Positions 1 through 8,598 are shown, counted from the stretch's first letter. The stretch: 64,000 nt of DNA from an uncultured Bacillota bacterium (GCA_937973635.1 CALJJZ010000035.1:107513-171512); one strand, 5' to 3'. Notes: generated from the letters alone by a model not told the origin. Numbers and translations are program-made.

Positions 1-1387
1 GCACCTTCTCCATAACCAGGCCAAGCCCCACAAAGACGGCGCCCACAGTGGCAAGGTAGATCACCAGGTAAAGCGGGCCAAGGGGAGCAACCATGCCAAA
101 GATAACCCCCAGCTGGGCGGAACAGGGGATAGCAATGCCCAGCAGGGCAGTGGCAATGATCCGTTCCCGCTGGGAGCCGAGCAAACGCGTTGTAATCGTA
201 GCCATGGTAACACAGCCAAGGCCCAGGATAATGGGTATGACGGCCCTTCCGTTCAGCCCCATTTTAACCAGGAGCCTGTCCATTAAAGTAGCCACACGGG
301 GCAGGTAACCCGAGTCCTCCATGAGGGAAAGGCTGAAGTAAAACCCGGCCACTAGGGGCATAAGCAATCCCAGCAGGTAGACCATAGTCATGGTCAGGAG
401 GCCGTATTCGCCCGCCAGGATGTAGGCCATCAGCGACCCCGGAGTAAAGATGCGTTCTATCAGCCTTTCCACCAGGGGCACGTAGTATCCTTCCATGACT
501 ACTTCTTCAGTAAAATCCACCACTACCTGGGCAATAAACACACCGATAAAGTAATACATGCCTATAAGGCTGAGGATTAAAAGGGGCAGACCCGTGCTTG
601 TGCGCAGCATCATCTGTCCCAGGCGGACAGCAAAGCCGGTGCCGGCGCTGCTTTCTTTGACTACCGCCTTTACTATCTCATTAACACGGTTACGGCGGAG
701 CAGGTAGATCTCCTCCTGCTTCCCTGCGGCCCCTTCGGGCATCTGCGGTGGTATTTCCACAGAAGGATCCTCTTCCAGGTAAAGGAGCGCTTCCCTCGCC
801 GAGGGGAAATAAGCCAGGAGAGGTGCCAGCAGAGCATCGACCTGACTGACCCTTTTACCCCGGGAGGCCCCGGCCAGGGCTGCCTTTACTTCCTCCAGCC
901 CCTCTCCCCTGACAGCTACAGTAGGAATGACAGGCACTCCCAGCTCCTCTGCCAAAACCCGATGGTCGATTTCTATCCCGTTTTGCTGCGCTTCATCCAC
1001 CATGTTCAGGGCCACAACCAGGGGTATGCCCATATCAATGAGCTGCTGCGTAAGGAAAAGATCCCTTTCCAGGTGCATGGCATTTACAATATTAATAATT
1101 ATATCGGCCTGCAGGATGACATCCCGGGCCACCCTCTCCTCGTCATTAAACGAAGAAACGCCGTAAATCCCGGGCGTATCCAGCAACAGGTCCTCTCCCA
1201 GCGCGCTCTGGCTGATCTCCACAGTCGTGCCGGGAAAATTGGAGACCTCTACATAACGGTTGGTTAAAGCATTAAAAATAACAGACTTTCCTACATTGGG
1301 GTTGCCGGCAAGGACAATAACCCTCTTGCCGCTTTTGCCCCCAAACTCTCTGGCCAGCTTCTTATTGTTAATCCGCGTCAGCACCAC
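1..1387 (-). CDS. feoB: Ferrous iron transport protein B, FeoB (C-terminus beyond the window)
   Basis: FeoB is a membrane protein with an N-terminal G domain that drives Fe(II) uptake. Read leftward, the start is followed by a P-loop GNPNVGKS, then the FPGTT switch region, DTPG (G3) and NMVD (G4), all in the usual FeoB order. Beyond it come hydrophobic segments and the conserved Cys-containing permease motif around IPCSAQLG. The reading frame runs off the left edge, so only the N-terminal part plus several membrane segments are visible. The start is taken as GTG at 1387, after GGGGGAAGG; an in-frame TGA lies about 30 bases further upstream, which limits the choice to GTG codons here. feoA lies 113 bases upstream on the same strand, so the two probably form a feoAB operon controlled by the Fur-like sites at 1810-1887. 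Confidence 0.95.
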   Translation of the reverse strand, partial: MVLTRINNKKLAREFGGKSGKRVIVLAGNPNVGKSVIFNALTNRYVEVSNFPGTTVEISQSALGEDLLLDTPGIYGVSSFNDEERVARDVILQADIIINIVNAMHLERDLFLTQQLIDMGIPLVVALNMVDEAQQNGIEIDHRVLAEELGVPVIPTVAVRGEGLEEVKAALAGASRGKRVSQVDALLAPLLAYFPSAREALLYLEEDPSVEIPPQMPEGAAGKQEEIYLLRRNRVNEIVKAVVKESSAGTGFAVRLGQMMLRTSTGLPLLILSLIGMYYFIGVFIAQVVVDFTEEVVMEGYYVPLVERLIERIFTPGSLMAYILAGEYGLLTMTMVYLLGLLMPLVAGFYFSLSLMEDSGYLPRVATLMDRLLVKMGLNGRAVIPIILGLGCVTMATITTRLLGSQRERIIATALLGIAIPCSAQLGVIFGMVAPLGPLYLVIYLATVGAVFVGLGLVMEKV

Positions 1388-1500
1388 GGCACGTTCCCGC
1401 CTTCCCCCGACCCATCACTATCATGTTTGGCTGTGCCTATTTTTATGCCGAAAATTAATAAGTTAGAAGCCCTGAAGCCCTAATGAAGCAATAATAATGA

Positions 1501-1719
1501 TCAGGCCGGTTCTACGGTAATACGCCGCGCCAGTCCCCTGCCGATGGCCAGTTCCTGGTGCCCCCGGCGAATAACCACCGGCCCGTAAGGCAGTTTCTCG
1601 GTGCAGGTTATCTCCGTTCCTTCCGTCACGCCAAAACGGATAGCCTTAACCCGCATCTGCGGGTCTTCAATATTTTTAATAATCAATTTTTCTCCTGTTT
1701 TTGCCTGCTCCAGCGTCAT
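1501..1719 (-). CDS. feoA: FeoA family protein (small SH3-like iron transport subunit)
   Basis: A 72-residue cytosolic protein of the FeoA family, which is thought to bind the FeoB G domain and modulate Fe(II) transport. It has the typical size and pattern: MTLEQAKTGEK start, then IKNI, VKAIRFGVTEGTEI, and a GPVVIRRG core ending in ARRITVEP. The frame is open further upstream (to 1800), but ATG at 1719 is chosen because it follows a strong AAGGAGG at good spacing and because homologues begin with this segment. It is the first gene of a feoAB pair. Two Fur-like palindromes lie 90-170 bases upstream, so iron repression is likely. Confidence 0.93.
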   Translation of the reverse strand: MTLEQAKTGEKLIIKNIEDPQMRVKAIRFGVTEGTEITCTEKLPYGPVVIRRGHQELAIGRGLARRITVEPA

Positions 1720-1809
1720 CTGATTCAAACCTCCTTCAGCAGTATATGCACACCGGAGGGATTTGGGGAAGGCCCGCCGGTTTGGAAATTGGCTTAACAT
1801 TTTTAATAT

Positions 1810-1824
1810 TGATAACTATTATCA
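1810..1824. promoter_or_regulatory. Fur-like operator upstream of feoA (proximal)
   Basis: TGATAACTATTATCA is a near-perfect 7-1-7 palindrome of the Fur-box type (arms TGATAA/TTATCA). It lies about 90 bases before the feoA start, and on the minus strand the GATAAT within it could also act as a -10 element, so bound Fur would block the promoter. Seen directly: the palindrome and its position. Inferred: binding by Fur. Confidence 0.75.
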
Positions 1825-1872
1825 GTAGTTGCGAAAAAAATAATCCAAAACCCATGCAATAACCACATACAA

Positions 1873-1887
1873 TGAGACCTATTCTCA
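1873..1887. promoter_or_regulatory. Second Fur-like operator upstream of feoA (distal)
   Basis: TGAGACCTATTCTCA is a 15-base inverted repeat (TGAGA/TCTCA) resembling the TGAGAATNATTCTCA form of Fur boxes. It lies 63 bases (six helical turns) from the proximal site at 1810-1824, in the intergenic region between holA and feoA. Two sites on the same face of the helix fit cooperative binding. Confidence 0.6.
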
Positions 1888-1921
1888 CTTAATTAAATCT
1901 TATCCCGAAAAAGCCCCCTTG

Positions 1922-3022
1922 TCAAGGTTTTTTTCGGGCAGAAATTTTTTCCTCCAGAGGCTCGAAGACCACGCTGTAAATCAGCTGTTCCAGGGCCTCC
2001 TCGCCGGGGAGACGGCCGGTTTTAATGCGCAGATCCACTTCTTTTAGTTCAGCAAGCAGGTACGGTAAAGAGGCGGCAGGGAAATTGGTCAACTGTTCCT
2101 GCAGCCTGGCCGCCACGAACGGGGGCACCTGCAGAGCGGCGGCCATCTTTCCGGGCGCCAGCCCCTGTTCCTGCAGGAGCCGGGCACGGTATAACAGGCG
2201 GAAATGGCGTATAATTAAAGCGAGGATACGCAGCGGCGGTTCATTCCGCCGACGTATTTTATGGAAATGGTAGAGGGCAGCCACGGCATTTTTTTTCCCC
2301 AGCTCGTCCACCAAGCTAAAAACATCGCCCTGAAGATTCTCTGAAACCAGCATCTCCACATGGGAAGATTCGATTCTCCGGCCATGCTCAAGGAAAAGGA
2401 GCAGTTTGTCCAGCTCGCGGCGCAGCAGGTCAAGGTTCTCACCGCTTCTTTCCAGGAGCAGCGCCAGTGCAGCCGCGTCTATTTCCTTGTCCCCTTTTTT
2501 CAGTTCGTCGCGTGCCCAGCGGGCCAGGGCAGCACCCTTGAGCGGGGGGAAATCCACTAGCACCCCCTGTGCCTCCAGGTATTTAATCAGTTTCCTGCGC
2601 CTGTCCACCTCCGGCACAGAAAAGATAAGCAGCGTCTCTTCCAGCCCGGCAGCAAGAACTGAGGCCAGCCATGCTTCCGTAGGAAGATCATCCCGGGAGC
2701 CGCTTTTTCCGGGAAGAGGCTCCCCTCCATCTCCGGCAGCGGCTTTCTTCTTAGTCTCAGAGCCAAAATAGGGCGCATCTTTGACCAGCAGGACACGGCC
2801 CCGGCCAAAGATAGTGAGCTGGGCCACCTCCTGCAGCAGCTCTCTCCAGGGCACCTTTTTGCCGTCAATCCTCAGCAAATCGGGCGCAGCCCCCTTTTGA
2901 GCCAGCAGCTCCAGCATGATGCCCAGCAGCTCCTCTTTCAGCGTCTCCTCGGCGCCGACAAAAAGATAAAGGGGGCGCAGTTTTCCCTTTTTCAATTCCA
3001 GCCTGGCCTGACGATAGTCCAT
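1922..3022 (-). CDS. holA: DNA polymerase III subunit delta
   Basis: The delta subunit is the clamp-loader protein that opens the beta sliding clamp. The 366-residue product has the family start (RPLYLFVGAEE, with a degenerate nucleotide-binding region), the middle clamp-opening region (LFSVPEVDRRRKLIKYLEAQG-like stretch near residue 135) and the C-terminal collar domain (QGDVFSLVDEL, LIIRHFRLLYRARLL). Length is normal. The ATG at 3022 follows GGAGGTAAAG. A charged, low-complexity insert of roughly 25 residues (KKKAAAGDGGEPLPGKSGS) follows the first domain and is probably a surface loop. No partner genes are adjacent; it stands alone between feoA and a GH57 gene. Confidence 0.96.
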   Translation of the reverse strand: MDYRQARLELKKGKLRPLYLFVGAEETLKEELLGIMLELLAQKGAAPDLLRIDGKKVPWRELLQEVAQLTIFGRGRVLLVKDAPYFGSETKKKAAAGDGGEPLPGKSGSRDDLPTEAWLASVLAAGLEETLLIFSVPEVDRRRKLIKYLEAQGVLVDFPPLKGAALARWARDELKKGDKEIDAAALALLLERSGENLDLLRRELDKLLLFLEHGRRIESSHVEMLVSENLQGDVFSLVDELGKKNAVAALYHFHKIRRRNEPPLRILALIIRHFRLLYRARLLQEQGLAPGKMAAALQVPPFVAARLQEQLTNFPAASLPYLLAELKEVDLRIKTGRLPGEEALEQLIYSVVFEPLEEKISARKKP

Positions 3023-3103
3023 CTTTACCTCCTGTGGCCAAAATGCCCCGTCCTGCTTTGAGGTTAGTATTCTCCCTGTATCGCCTTTATTCCTCCTTGC
3101 CGT

Positions 3104-4822
3104 TTAATCACCTTTCCAGGAGGGGACCATACAGACAGGGAGCTCGGCGGCACAGTCATAGTGCCCTTCTTCACCCGGCTGAGGCTGCAGCAGGGGTTCT
3201 TGCAGGGAAGCAGGAATGGAGATGCCCATGGCCAAATAAGCGCCGGCCAGGTGCTGGCGGAAAAGGACTTCAAAGGGTGCCGCCAAGTGATAGGGCATGC
3301 TGTCCACCCACCAGGTGAAATCGCTGCCTTCAGCTTTATAGATGCTGCCCATGGCCTTTTGCAGAGCATGGGGCGCAGGGGACTTTGCCGCCCACTTTTG
3401 CACAGCCTGCCGCGTTTCCAGGAGGCGATTCCAGATCCTGTTTTTATGCTCTGTGCCAATCCAGCGTGCCAGGTTATGGTCAACCCATGAACCGGTAGCC
3501 AGGTGGGTGATCCTTCTTTTGGGCGGGTTTTCGGCCAGGTAAGCGGCCACTGTAACCGTTTTAAGATAAGGGTCGGCAGCAAGCTTGCCATAGAGGGCGT
3601 GGAGAAACTCGTTTTTCTCGCCGGCATACCACTCCCACGCGTTCTCCCCGTCCAGGGCGATGGTCACAAGGTAATTCCCGCTGCTCCCCTGCAATTTTTC
3701 CCGGATTACCTGCAGGCGGTGCACCAGATCCCCTGCTGCAGCGTGGGCCGACATATGCTGATAAACAAAGCCAATCCGGTCGGAAAGGTGATGGTCCCGG
3801 AAAATTATGGGCAGCTCCACCCCTTCACCGCAGGCCAGATAGGGCTGGTAAAGGACTTCGGGGTTCAAGACATGTCCATATCCGTCCCGGTAGATCTCCA
3901 GATCCAGGGAACGGGCCAGAATCTGTTCATCGGTAATGGTCCACTTCAGACCCAGATCCGCCAGAAGAGGGAGGGTTTCCGGGCTGACTGCCATTTCCGG
4001 CGGCCAAAAACCGCACGCTTCCGCGTCAAAGAGCCGTCGGTACTGGCTTAAAGCCATCTCCACCTGTGCCCTGGCATCTTCGGGAAAAGCAAAACGCTGC
4101 GGCAAAGCCAGGCCGGGCGTGGCGCGCAGCGCCGTGTAGTTGTCCACCAAAAGAGGGATAATGGGATGATAATAAGCTGTGGTTATGATCTCTATCTGCC
4201 CTTTTTTTTGCAGGCGGCGGTGCACAGGGATAACGTCTTCCATCAGGGAAAAATGGTACTTCAACAATTCTTCCTTTTCCTTTTCCGAAAAGTTGCGGCC
4301 TTTAAGCTCAAGGCCATGCAAAAAAGCATCCTGTCTGCGGATCTCCGGGTCAATCCAGACCAGGTTAAACCAGACCTGCAGATCAAGGTAATCCTGCACA
4401 GTGTACCGCTGCCGCGCCCTTTCTATCTCCTCCGGCCCCGGGGCATGGAGGCCGCGTCTTTCCAGGAGCTGCCGGTAATAGGGGTATCTGGCAATTACCC
4501 GGTCATGCTGAATATCAAAATAATGGCGCAGCAGGAAAGATTGCTCTCGGGCATCAAGTTCCCGCGCCTTTTTCATTACCGCCAGGTAAAGATCTGCAGC
4601 CCCCTCCTCCAGGTAACCCTCGAGCTGCGCCAAAAGAGAAGGGCTCAAGCTGAAAGTGGCCCTGATCTCCAGGTACTGCTCCAGGAGAGAGGCCATGCGC
4701 AGATAATCCTTGGCGGCATGGAGCCTTACCCAGGGCATAATAAAAAGGCCCCGTTGCTCGTCCCGATAATAGGGCTGGTGCTGGTTCCAGACAAAGGCAA
4801 CATGGAGGATTTTTTCTGTCAC
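3104..4822 (-). CDS. Glycoside hydrolase family 57 protein (alpha-amylase/glucanotransferase-like)
   Basis: A 572-residue cytosolic GH57 protein; the family acts with retention on alpha-glucans. The GH57 hallmarks are visible: N-terminal WNQHQPYY (motif 1), a TTAYYHPIIPL stretch near residue 215 (motif 2), GFWPPEMAVSPE with nucleophile candidate Glu276 (motif 3), and ALDGENAWEWY with acid/base candidate Asp391 (motif 4). This subgroup is usually annotated only as GH57 or DUF3536-like, so the exact activity (amylase, 4-alpha-glucanotransferase or pullulanase-type) is not settled by sequence. Start is GTG at 4822 after a weak GAGGG. It is divergent from a DUF4912 gene and a GH57 branching enzyme, which suggests a role in the same intracellular glucan pathway as the cluster at 14-30 kb. 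Confidence 0.9.
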   Translation of the reverse strand: MTEKILHVAFVWNQHQPYYRDEQRGLFIMPWVRLHAAKDYLRMASLLEQYLEIRATFSLSPSLLAQLEGYLEEGAADLYLAVMKKARELDAREQSFLLRHYFDIQHDRVIARYPYYRQLLERRGLHAPGPEEIERARQRYTVQDYLDLQVWFNLVWIDPEIRRQDAFLHGLELKGRNFSEKEKEELLKYHFSLMEDVIPVHRRLQKKGQIEIITTAYYHPIIPLLVDNYTALRATPGLALPQRFAFPEDARAQVEMALSQYRRLFDAEACGFWPPEMAVSPETLPLLADLGLKWTITDEQILARSLDLEIYRDGYGHVLNPEVLYQPYLACGEGVELPIIFRDHHLSDRIGFVYQHMSAHAAAGDLVHRLQVIREKLQGSSGNYLVTIALDGENAWEWYAGEKNEFLHALYGKLAADPYLKTVTVAAYLAENPPKRRITHLATGSWVDHNLARWIGTEHKNRIWNRLLETRQAVQKWAAKSPAPHALQKAMGSIYKAEGSDFTWWVDSMPYHLAAPFEVLFRQHLAGAYLAMGISIPASLQEPLLQPQPGEEGHYDCAAELPVCMVPSWKGD

Positions 4823-4959
4823 CTGCTTACCCTCTTTCTTATTGCGGCCATCGTTTTTTCCCCTTTGCCGAGCATACTCTAAAAAACAAACTTAGCTTTC
4901 CCTTACGGTTTTTTTTTATACTGCTCTGTGCCGCGGCTATAAATATCCTTTTTAGGGGT

Positions 4960-4965
4960 TATAAT
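4960..4965 (+). promoter_or_regulatory. Probable -10 box for the DUF4912/GH57 branching enzyme pair
   Basis: A perfect TATAAT lies 24 bases before the GTG start at 4989, in the divergent gap between two GH57-linked transcription units. The matching -35 position (CTATAA) is poor, so the promoter may be weak or activated. Confidence 0.4.
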
Positions 4966-4988
4966 AGCTGCAGGGAAAAGAAAAAGGG

Positions 4989-5540
4989 GTGATTTTAAAA
5001 GTGCGTGCAAGCGCCGTCGAAGGGCTGTCCCCGGCAGAAAAGCTCCCTTTATTTTATGGAAAAGATCGGCTGATTCTGCTTACGCGGGACCCGTACTGGC
5101 TTTATACTTACTGGGAGGTTACCCCTGCCGCAAGGCAGCGCCTGGAAAAGGAAGGGCAGCGCTGCTGGGAACACCTCAGTCTGGCCCTGAGGGTAAAACG
5201 TTATGCCGACTCCGCCATGCTCAAGGAGGAGAGCTGTTACCATCTTCCCATAAACCATACTGCCGACAACTGGTGTCTAGAAGTAGGCGTGCCGGACCGT
5301 TATTACCAGGTTGAACTGGGAGCACAGGTTCCGGGAAAAGGTTTTATCGCCCTGCTTTGTTCCAATATGGTCAAAACGCCCCGCGATGAGATGAGCAGCC
5401 TCATTGATGAAAACTGGCGTCTGCCGGACTGGCAGGCAAAGCGCCTTTACCGCCGCATCACCCGGGGCAGTATCAGCTCCCTGGAAATGTCCGCGTGGGG
5501 CGGGGGCAGTATCATTCCTGAGAGGAGAGAAAAAAATTGA
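4989..5540 (+). CDS. DUF4912 domain-containing protein
   Basis: A 183-residue protein with the DUF4912 signature LLTRDPYWLYTYWEVT near residues 30-46, followed by a beta-rich region. The biochemical role is unknown. In other bacteria DUF4912 genes often stand next to GH57 branching enzymes, and here the stop codon overlaps the TTG start of one, so the two are translationally coupled. Start is GTG at 4989 behind AAAAAGGGGT. No signal peptide or membrane segment is seen. A carbohydrate-binding or regulatory role in glucan metabolism is an inference from context only. Confidence 0.85.
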   Translation: MILKVRASAVEGLSPAEKLPLFYGKDRLILLTRDPYWLYTYWEVTPAARQRLEKEGQRCWEHLSLALRVKRYADSAMLKEESCYHLPINHTADNWCLEVGVPDRYYQVELGAQVPGKGFIALLCSNMVKTPRDEMSSLIDENWRLPDWQAKRLYRRITRGSISSLEMSAWGGGSIIPERREKN

Positions 5541-7180
5541 CGCCGGGAGGCTATCTCGCTTTTATTTTCCATGCCCATCTTCCTTATGTGCGCCATCCCG
5601 AGTACCAGCAGTCGCTGGAGGAAAAATGGTTTTTTGAGGCCCTGACCGAGTGTTACATTCCCCTGCTGCGCGTTTTCCAGGGTCTTGCCGCCGACCATAT
5701 AGATTATGCCGTTACTTTTTCCCTTTCTCCCACCTTGTTGTCCATGCTGGAAGATCCTTTCCTGCAGGAACGCTATGCCACTTACCTGGCCGGCCTGCAG
5801 GAGCTGGCCCGTAAAGAAGAAGCCAGGACAGCGGGAGACCCGCTGTTTTCGCCCTTGGCTGCCATGTACCGGGAGAGGCTCGATTATGCCGCCTATCTTT
5901 TCCATGAAAAATATGCCAAACGCCTGGTCAACGCCTTCCGCGAGCTGCAGGACCAGGGCAAAGTGGAAATTATTACTTCGGCAGCCACCCACGGTTACCT
6001 GCCCCTTCTGGCCGTACAGCGGGAAGCGGTTTACGCCCAGCTGGTAACGGGCATTGATTGCTACCGCCAAATTTTCGGCACCCCCCCCCGCGGCATCTGG
6101 CTGCCGGAATGTGCCTATGACCCGGTACTGGAAGATATACTGGGCGAGCTGGGGCTGCAATATTTCGTTACAGCTACCCACGGCGTCCTCTACGCCAGCC
6201 CCCGCCCCAAATACGGCGTTTACAGCCCTATCCTGACCCCAGGAGGCCTGGCCGCCTTCGGGCGGGATCCGGAAACATCACACCAGGTGTGGAGCGCCAA
6301 GGAAGGTTATCCCGGTGACTACTTCTACCGCGAGTTTTACCGCGACATCGGTTACGACCTGGAGATGGAGTATATCGGCGAGCACCTCCATCCCGCCTAC
6401 CTGCGCGGCAATACCGGCTTTAAGTATTATCGCATTACCGGGCCCGGCGAACACAAGGAGGTCTATAACCAACGGCTGGCCCTGCAAAAAGCATGGGATC
6501 ATGCGGCCAACTTCAAATTTAACCGGGAAAAACAGCTTGAATACTACGGCGGAGTAATGGACCGCCCGCCGCTGGTAGTAGCCCCGTATGATGCGGAGCT
6601 GTTTGGCCACTGGTGGTTTGAAGGTCCCCAGTGGCTGGATTACCTCTGCCGTATGTTGCACGGTCAACAGTTCTTGCAGCTGATCACTCCCGGCCAGTAC
6701 CTGGATCAGGGTTATACGCTGCAACTATCTACGCCCAATATCTCCAGCTGGGGCGATAAAGGATATCATGAAGTCTGGCTCAACGCCAGAAATGACTGGC
6801 TCTACCGGCACCTGCACCATGCCGCAGAAAGGATGATCGAGATGGCTACCGGCCACCCCCGGGCCGAAGGGGCCGTCAAGGAAGCCCTCACCCAGGCTGC
6901 CCGGGAGCTGCTGCTGGCCCAAAGCAGTGACTGGCCTTTTATCATGACGGCCGGGACCATGGACCGTTACGCCGAGACCCGCGTCAGTAAGCACCTGCTC
7001 CGCTTCCTGGCTCTGGACCGCCAGATCCGGGAAGAAAAGATCGATCTGCCTTGGCTGCGCTCTATTGCCGCCGCCGACAACCTCTTTCCCGAACTCGATT
7101 ACCGGGTTTTCCAGAGCCTGGAGTCTACGGTGCCGGTGGAAAAAGGGGAGCTGGAAAAAGCGGGCAGTAAAAGGGCGTAA
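5537..7180 (+). CDS. 1,4-alpha-glucan branching enzyme, GH57 type
   Basis: A 547-residue protein that resembles characterised GH57 branching enzymes of Thermus and Thermococcus (about 520-680 residues), which cut alpha-1,4 chains and re-attach them as alpha-1,6 branches. Visible motifs: FHAHLPYVRHPE at the N-terminus, SAATHGYLPLL near residue 150, GIWLPECAYDP with nucleophile Glu191, and APYDAELFGHWW with acid/base Asp352; the spacing matches the known enzymes (Glu about 184, Asp about 353). The C-terminal helical DUF1957 region follows (SSDWPFIMTAGTM). Start is TTG at 5537, overlapping the stop of the DUF4912 gene, after GAGAGGAGAG. A second, unrelated-fold branching enzyme (GH13 GlgB) is at 27463-29358. 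Confidence 0.93.
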   Translation: MTPGGYLAFIFHAHLPYVRHPEYQQSLEEKWFFEALTECYIPLLRVFQGLAADHIDYAVTFSLSPTLLSMLEDPFLQERYATYLAGLQELARKEEARTAGDPLFSPLAAMYRERLDYAAYLFHEKYAKRLVNAFRELQDQGKVEIITSAATHGYLPLLAVQREAVYAQLVTGIDCYRQIFGTPPRGIWLPECAYDPVLEDILGELGLQYFVTATHGVLYASPRPKYGVYSPILTPGGLAAFGRDPETSHQVWSAKEGYPGDYFYREFYRDIGYDLEMEYIGEHLHPAYLRGNTGFKYYRITGPGEHKEVYNQRLALQKAWDHAANFKFNREKQLEYYGGVMDRPPLVVAPYDAELFGHWWFEGPQWLDYLCRMLHGQQFLQLITPGQYLDQGYTLQLSTPNISSWGDKGYHEVWLNARNDWLYRHLHHAAERMIEMATGHPRAEGAVKEALTQAARELLLAQSSDWPFIMTAGTMDRYAETRVSKHLLRFLALDRQIREEKIDLPWLRSIAAADNLFPELDYRVFQSLESTVPVEKGELEKAGSKRA

Positions 7181-7303
7181 ACCACAGGAGCGCGGCAGAT
7201 CCACGGCGTCCGCAGTCTTGACTTTCCCACAAATTTGGCATAAATTAAGCGGGAGGGGTTAAAAATTATGGATTAAAGATTGCCGGAGAAGGATTGTGGG
7301 CTT

Positions 7304-7972
7304 ATGTTTGGATACATGCTGGATAAAGAAGAGATGGGGTCCTACATCGGCGCCTACAAGCACGCCCAGGCCGCCTTCTCCCGGAAAGACCCCCTAGAGA
7401 TGGCAAAACTGAGCGGCACCGTGTTCGACTCTGAAAAATCCTCCTTTACCGTAACCAGCCTGGGACAAATACTGGAAGTAAAGTACCCTGAAGGCACCAT
7501 CCGTTTTGGCGGCACAGCCCTTTCCCCCAGGTGGAACTGGCGCCTCATTGTCTTAAACTATCTGGCCAGAGCCGATGCCACTCCCCTTACAGGCGAGCTC
7601 ATTACCTATAAAGAGCTGGAGGGAGGCGCTGTCTTTTTCCCCGCTTTCTACAAGATGAACAACGTCCGCCTGATGGAGGCCCTCTCCGGCAAATCCCTGC
7701 CAGAGATCAAAAAAGCCTGCCTAGCCTTAAAAGCCCTATTAAAAGAGGAAGCCGATCTCAGCGCCGTCTTCCTTTTCCTGCCCAGGTTTCCCATCATGCT
7801 GAAACTCTGGTTGCCCGATGAAGAGATGGCTGGATCGGCCAATATATTATTTGATGCCAGTGCAAACCACTACCTGCATACCGAAGACATTGCCGTGGCC
7901 GTTTCCCTTATTGTGGACTTCCTTATTGACAGTATGCAGGAAGGGAGGAAGGGACAGGACCTATCCCTTTAA
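7304..7972 (+). CDS. DUF3786 domain-containing protein
   Basis: A protein of about 222 residues matching the DUF3786 family found in anaerobes, function unknown. Recognisable segments are FGGTALSPRWNWRLIVLNYL near residue 70, FFPAFYKMN, and a C-terminal LFDASANHYLHTEDIAV. The family often occurs near corrinoid or one-carbon genes elsewhere, but no such neighbours are here. The ATG at 7304 is preferred because GGAGAAGG lies just upstream; a TTG at 7280 in the same frame is an alternative. It converges with the ferredoxin:thioredoxin-reductase-like gene, and the two coding ends overlap by 12 bases if that gene is read through its UGA. Confidence 0.82.
   Translation: MFGYMLDKEEMGSYIGAYKHAQAAFSRKDPLEMAKLSGTVFDSEKSSFTVTSLGQILEVKYPEGTIRFGGTALSPRWNWRLIVLNYLARADATPLTGELITYKELEGGAVFFPAFYKMNNVRLMEALSGKSLPEIKKACLALKALLKEEADLSAVFLFLPRFPIMLKLWLPDEEMAGSANILFDASANHYLHTEDIAVAVSLIVDFLIDSMQEGRKGQDLSL
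7949..7969 (-). promoter_or_regulatory. SECIS-like stem-loop after the in-frame UGA of the FTR-like gene
   Basis: In the leftward transcript, AAGGGA pairs with UCCCUU around the loop UAGGUCCUG. The loop holds AGGUC, the same core as the apical loop of the E. coli fdhF selenocysteine insertion element, and begins 22 bases after the UGA at 7987-7985, within the range known for bacterial SECIS. The same DNA encodes the last codons of the convergent DUF3786 gene, so a chance hairpin is possible. Confidence 0.45.
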
Positions 7973-8359
7973 ATAAAAAAGCCCTCAGAGGCATTTGCCT
8001 TCCCGCAGCACCTCACCCTTCCGCGTATCCAGGCAGGGGCATACATTTTCCGGGATATTGTCAAAACGGCAGGGACAGTAAAAATCCCCGTACCGCCGGT
8101 ACTTCTGCAGGAGCCCTTCCTTTACCAGCCCTTTATCTTCGTTAAAGACATACCCTTTGAGCCTGGCGTACGTTTCTATGCGCTCACTAATTTCCGCTTC
8201 CGGTTCCATGGGAAAGCGTTCCGCCCTGATTTCCGGCTCCGTTTCCCGGATTTCAAGGCGGGCGGCACAGATAGGGCAGATCACCTGTTTGCCCACAAAG
8301 ACCTCTTCGCCATACATAAAATTTATGCGGCAAACAGGACAGTAGATTTTTAGTTTCAT
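7961..8359 (-). CDS. Ferredoxin:thioredoxin reductase catalytic-subunit-like protein with N-terminal zinc ribbon and in-frame UGA
   Basis: Residues 1-40 form a zinc ribbon (CPVC...CPIC). After an acidic linker comes the FTR catalytic motif FYCPCRF, VCPCLD and GKC, which in the family hold a 4Fe-4S cluster and an active disulfide used to reduce thioredoxin-like partners. A standard stop, UGA at 7987-7985, falls exactly where the last family cysteine (Cys-X-Cys) should be; past it the frame continues GLFYLKG to a TAG at 7961, matching the family's usual CxCGLF ending. A SECIS-like hairpin follows. The gene is therefore given with readthrough (132 residues, position 125 selenocysteine or lost); without readthrough it ends at 7985 with 124 residues. 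It follows a glutaredoxin gene with a TAATG overlap, so the two are likely redox partners. Confidence 0.85.
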
Positions 8360-8598
8360 TAACGCAGGGCCTCCTCGATCTCCTCCGGTTTAAAGCCCTG
8401 GATCACCTTTCCGTTGATTACCAGCACAGGGAAAGAAGTCCTTCCCGTAAGCCTTTTTACTTCCTCCACAGCTTTTTTTTGCGTATCGCCGCTGATTAAG
8501 TCCACCTCAATACAGTCAAAGGCAACAGCATTTTTTTCCAGCAACTGCTTGGTCTTTTTGCACCACGGGCAGGTACTGAGGGAATAAAGCGTAATCAT
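8359..8598 (-). CDS. Glutaredoxin family protein (NrdH/Grx-like)
   Basis: A 79-residue thioredoxin-fold protein with the redox motif STCPWCKKTK at residues 8-17, the cis-proline segment TSFPVLVING and the GFKPEEIEEAL helix, all typical of the small glutaredoxin/NrdH group in anaerobes. It reduces disulfides or passes electrons to target proteins. ATG at 8598 is chosen, with AAGGAG eleven bases upstream; a GTG at 8610 overlaps that ribosome site and is less likely. The downstream FTR-like gene starts inside the stop codon (TAATG), so the pair is translationally coupled, and the FTR-like protein is the likely electron donor from ferredoxin. Confidence 0.93.
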   Translation of the reverse strand: MITLYSLSTCPWCKKTKQLLEKNAVAFDCIEVDLISGDTQKKAVEEVKRLTGRTSFPVLVINGKVIQGFKPEEIEEALR

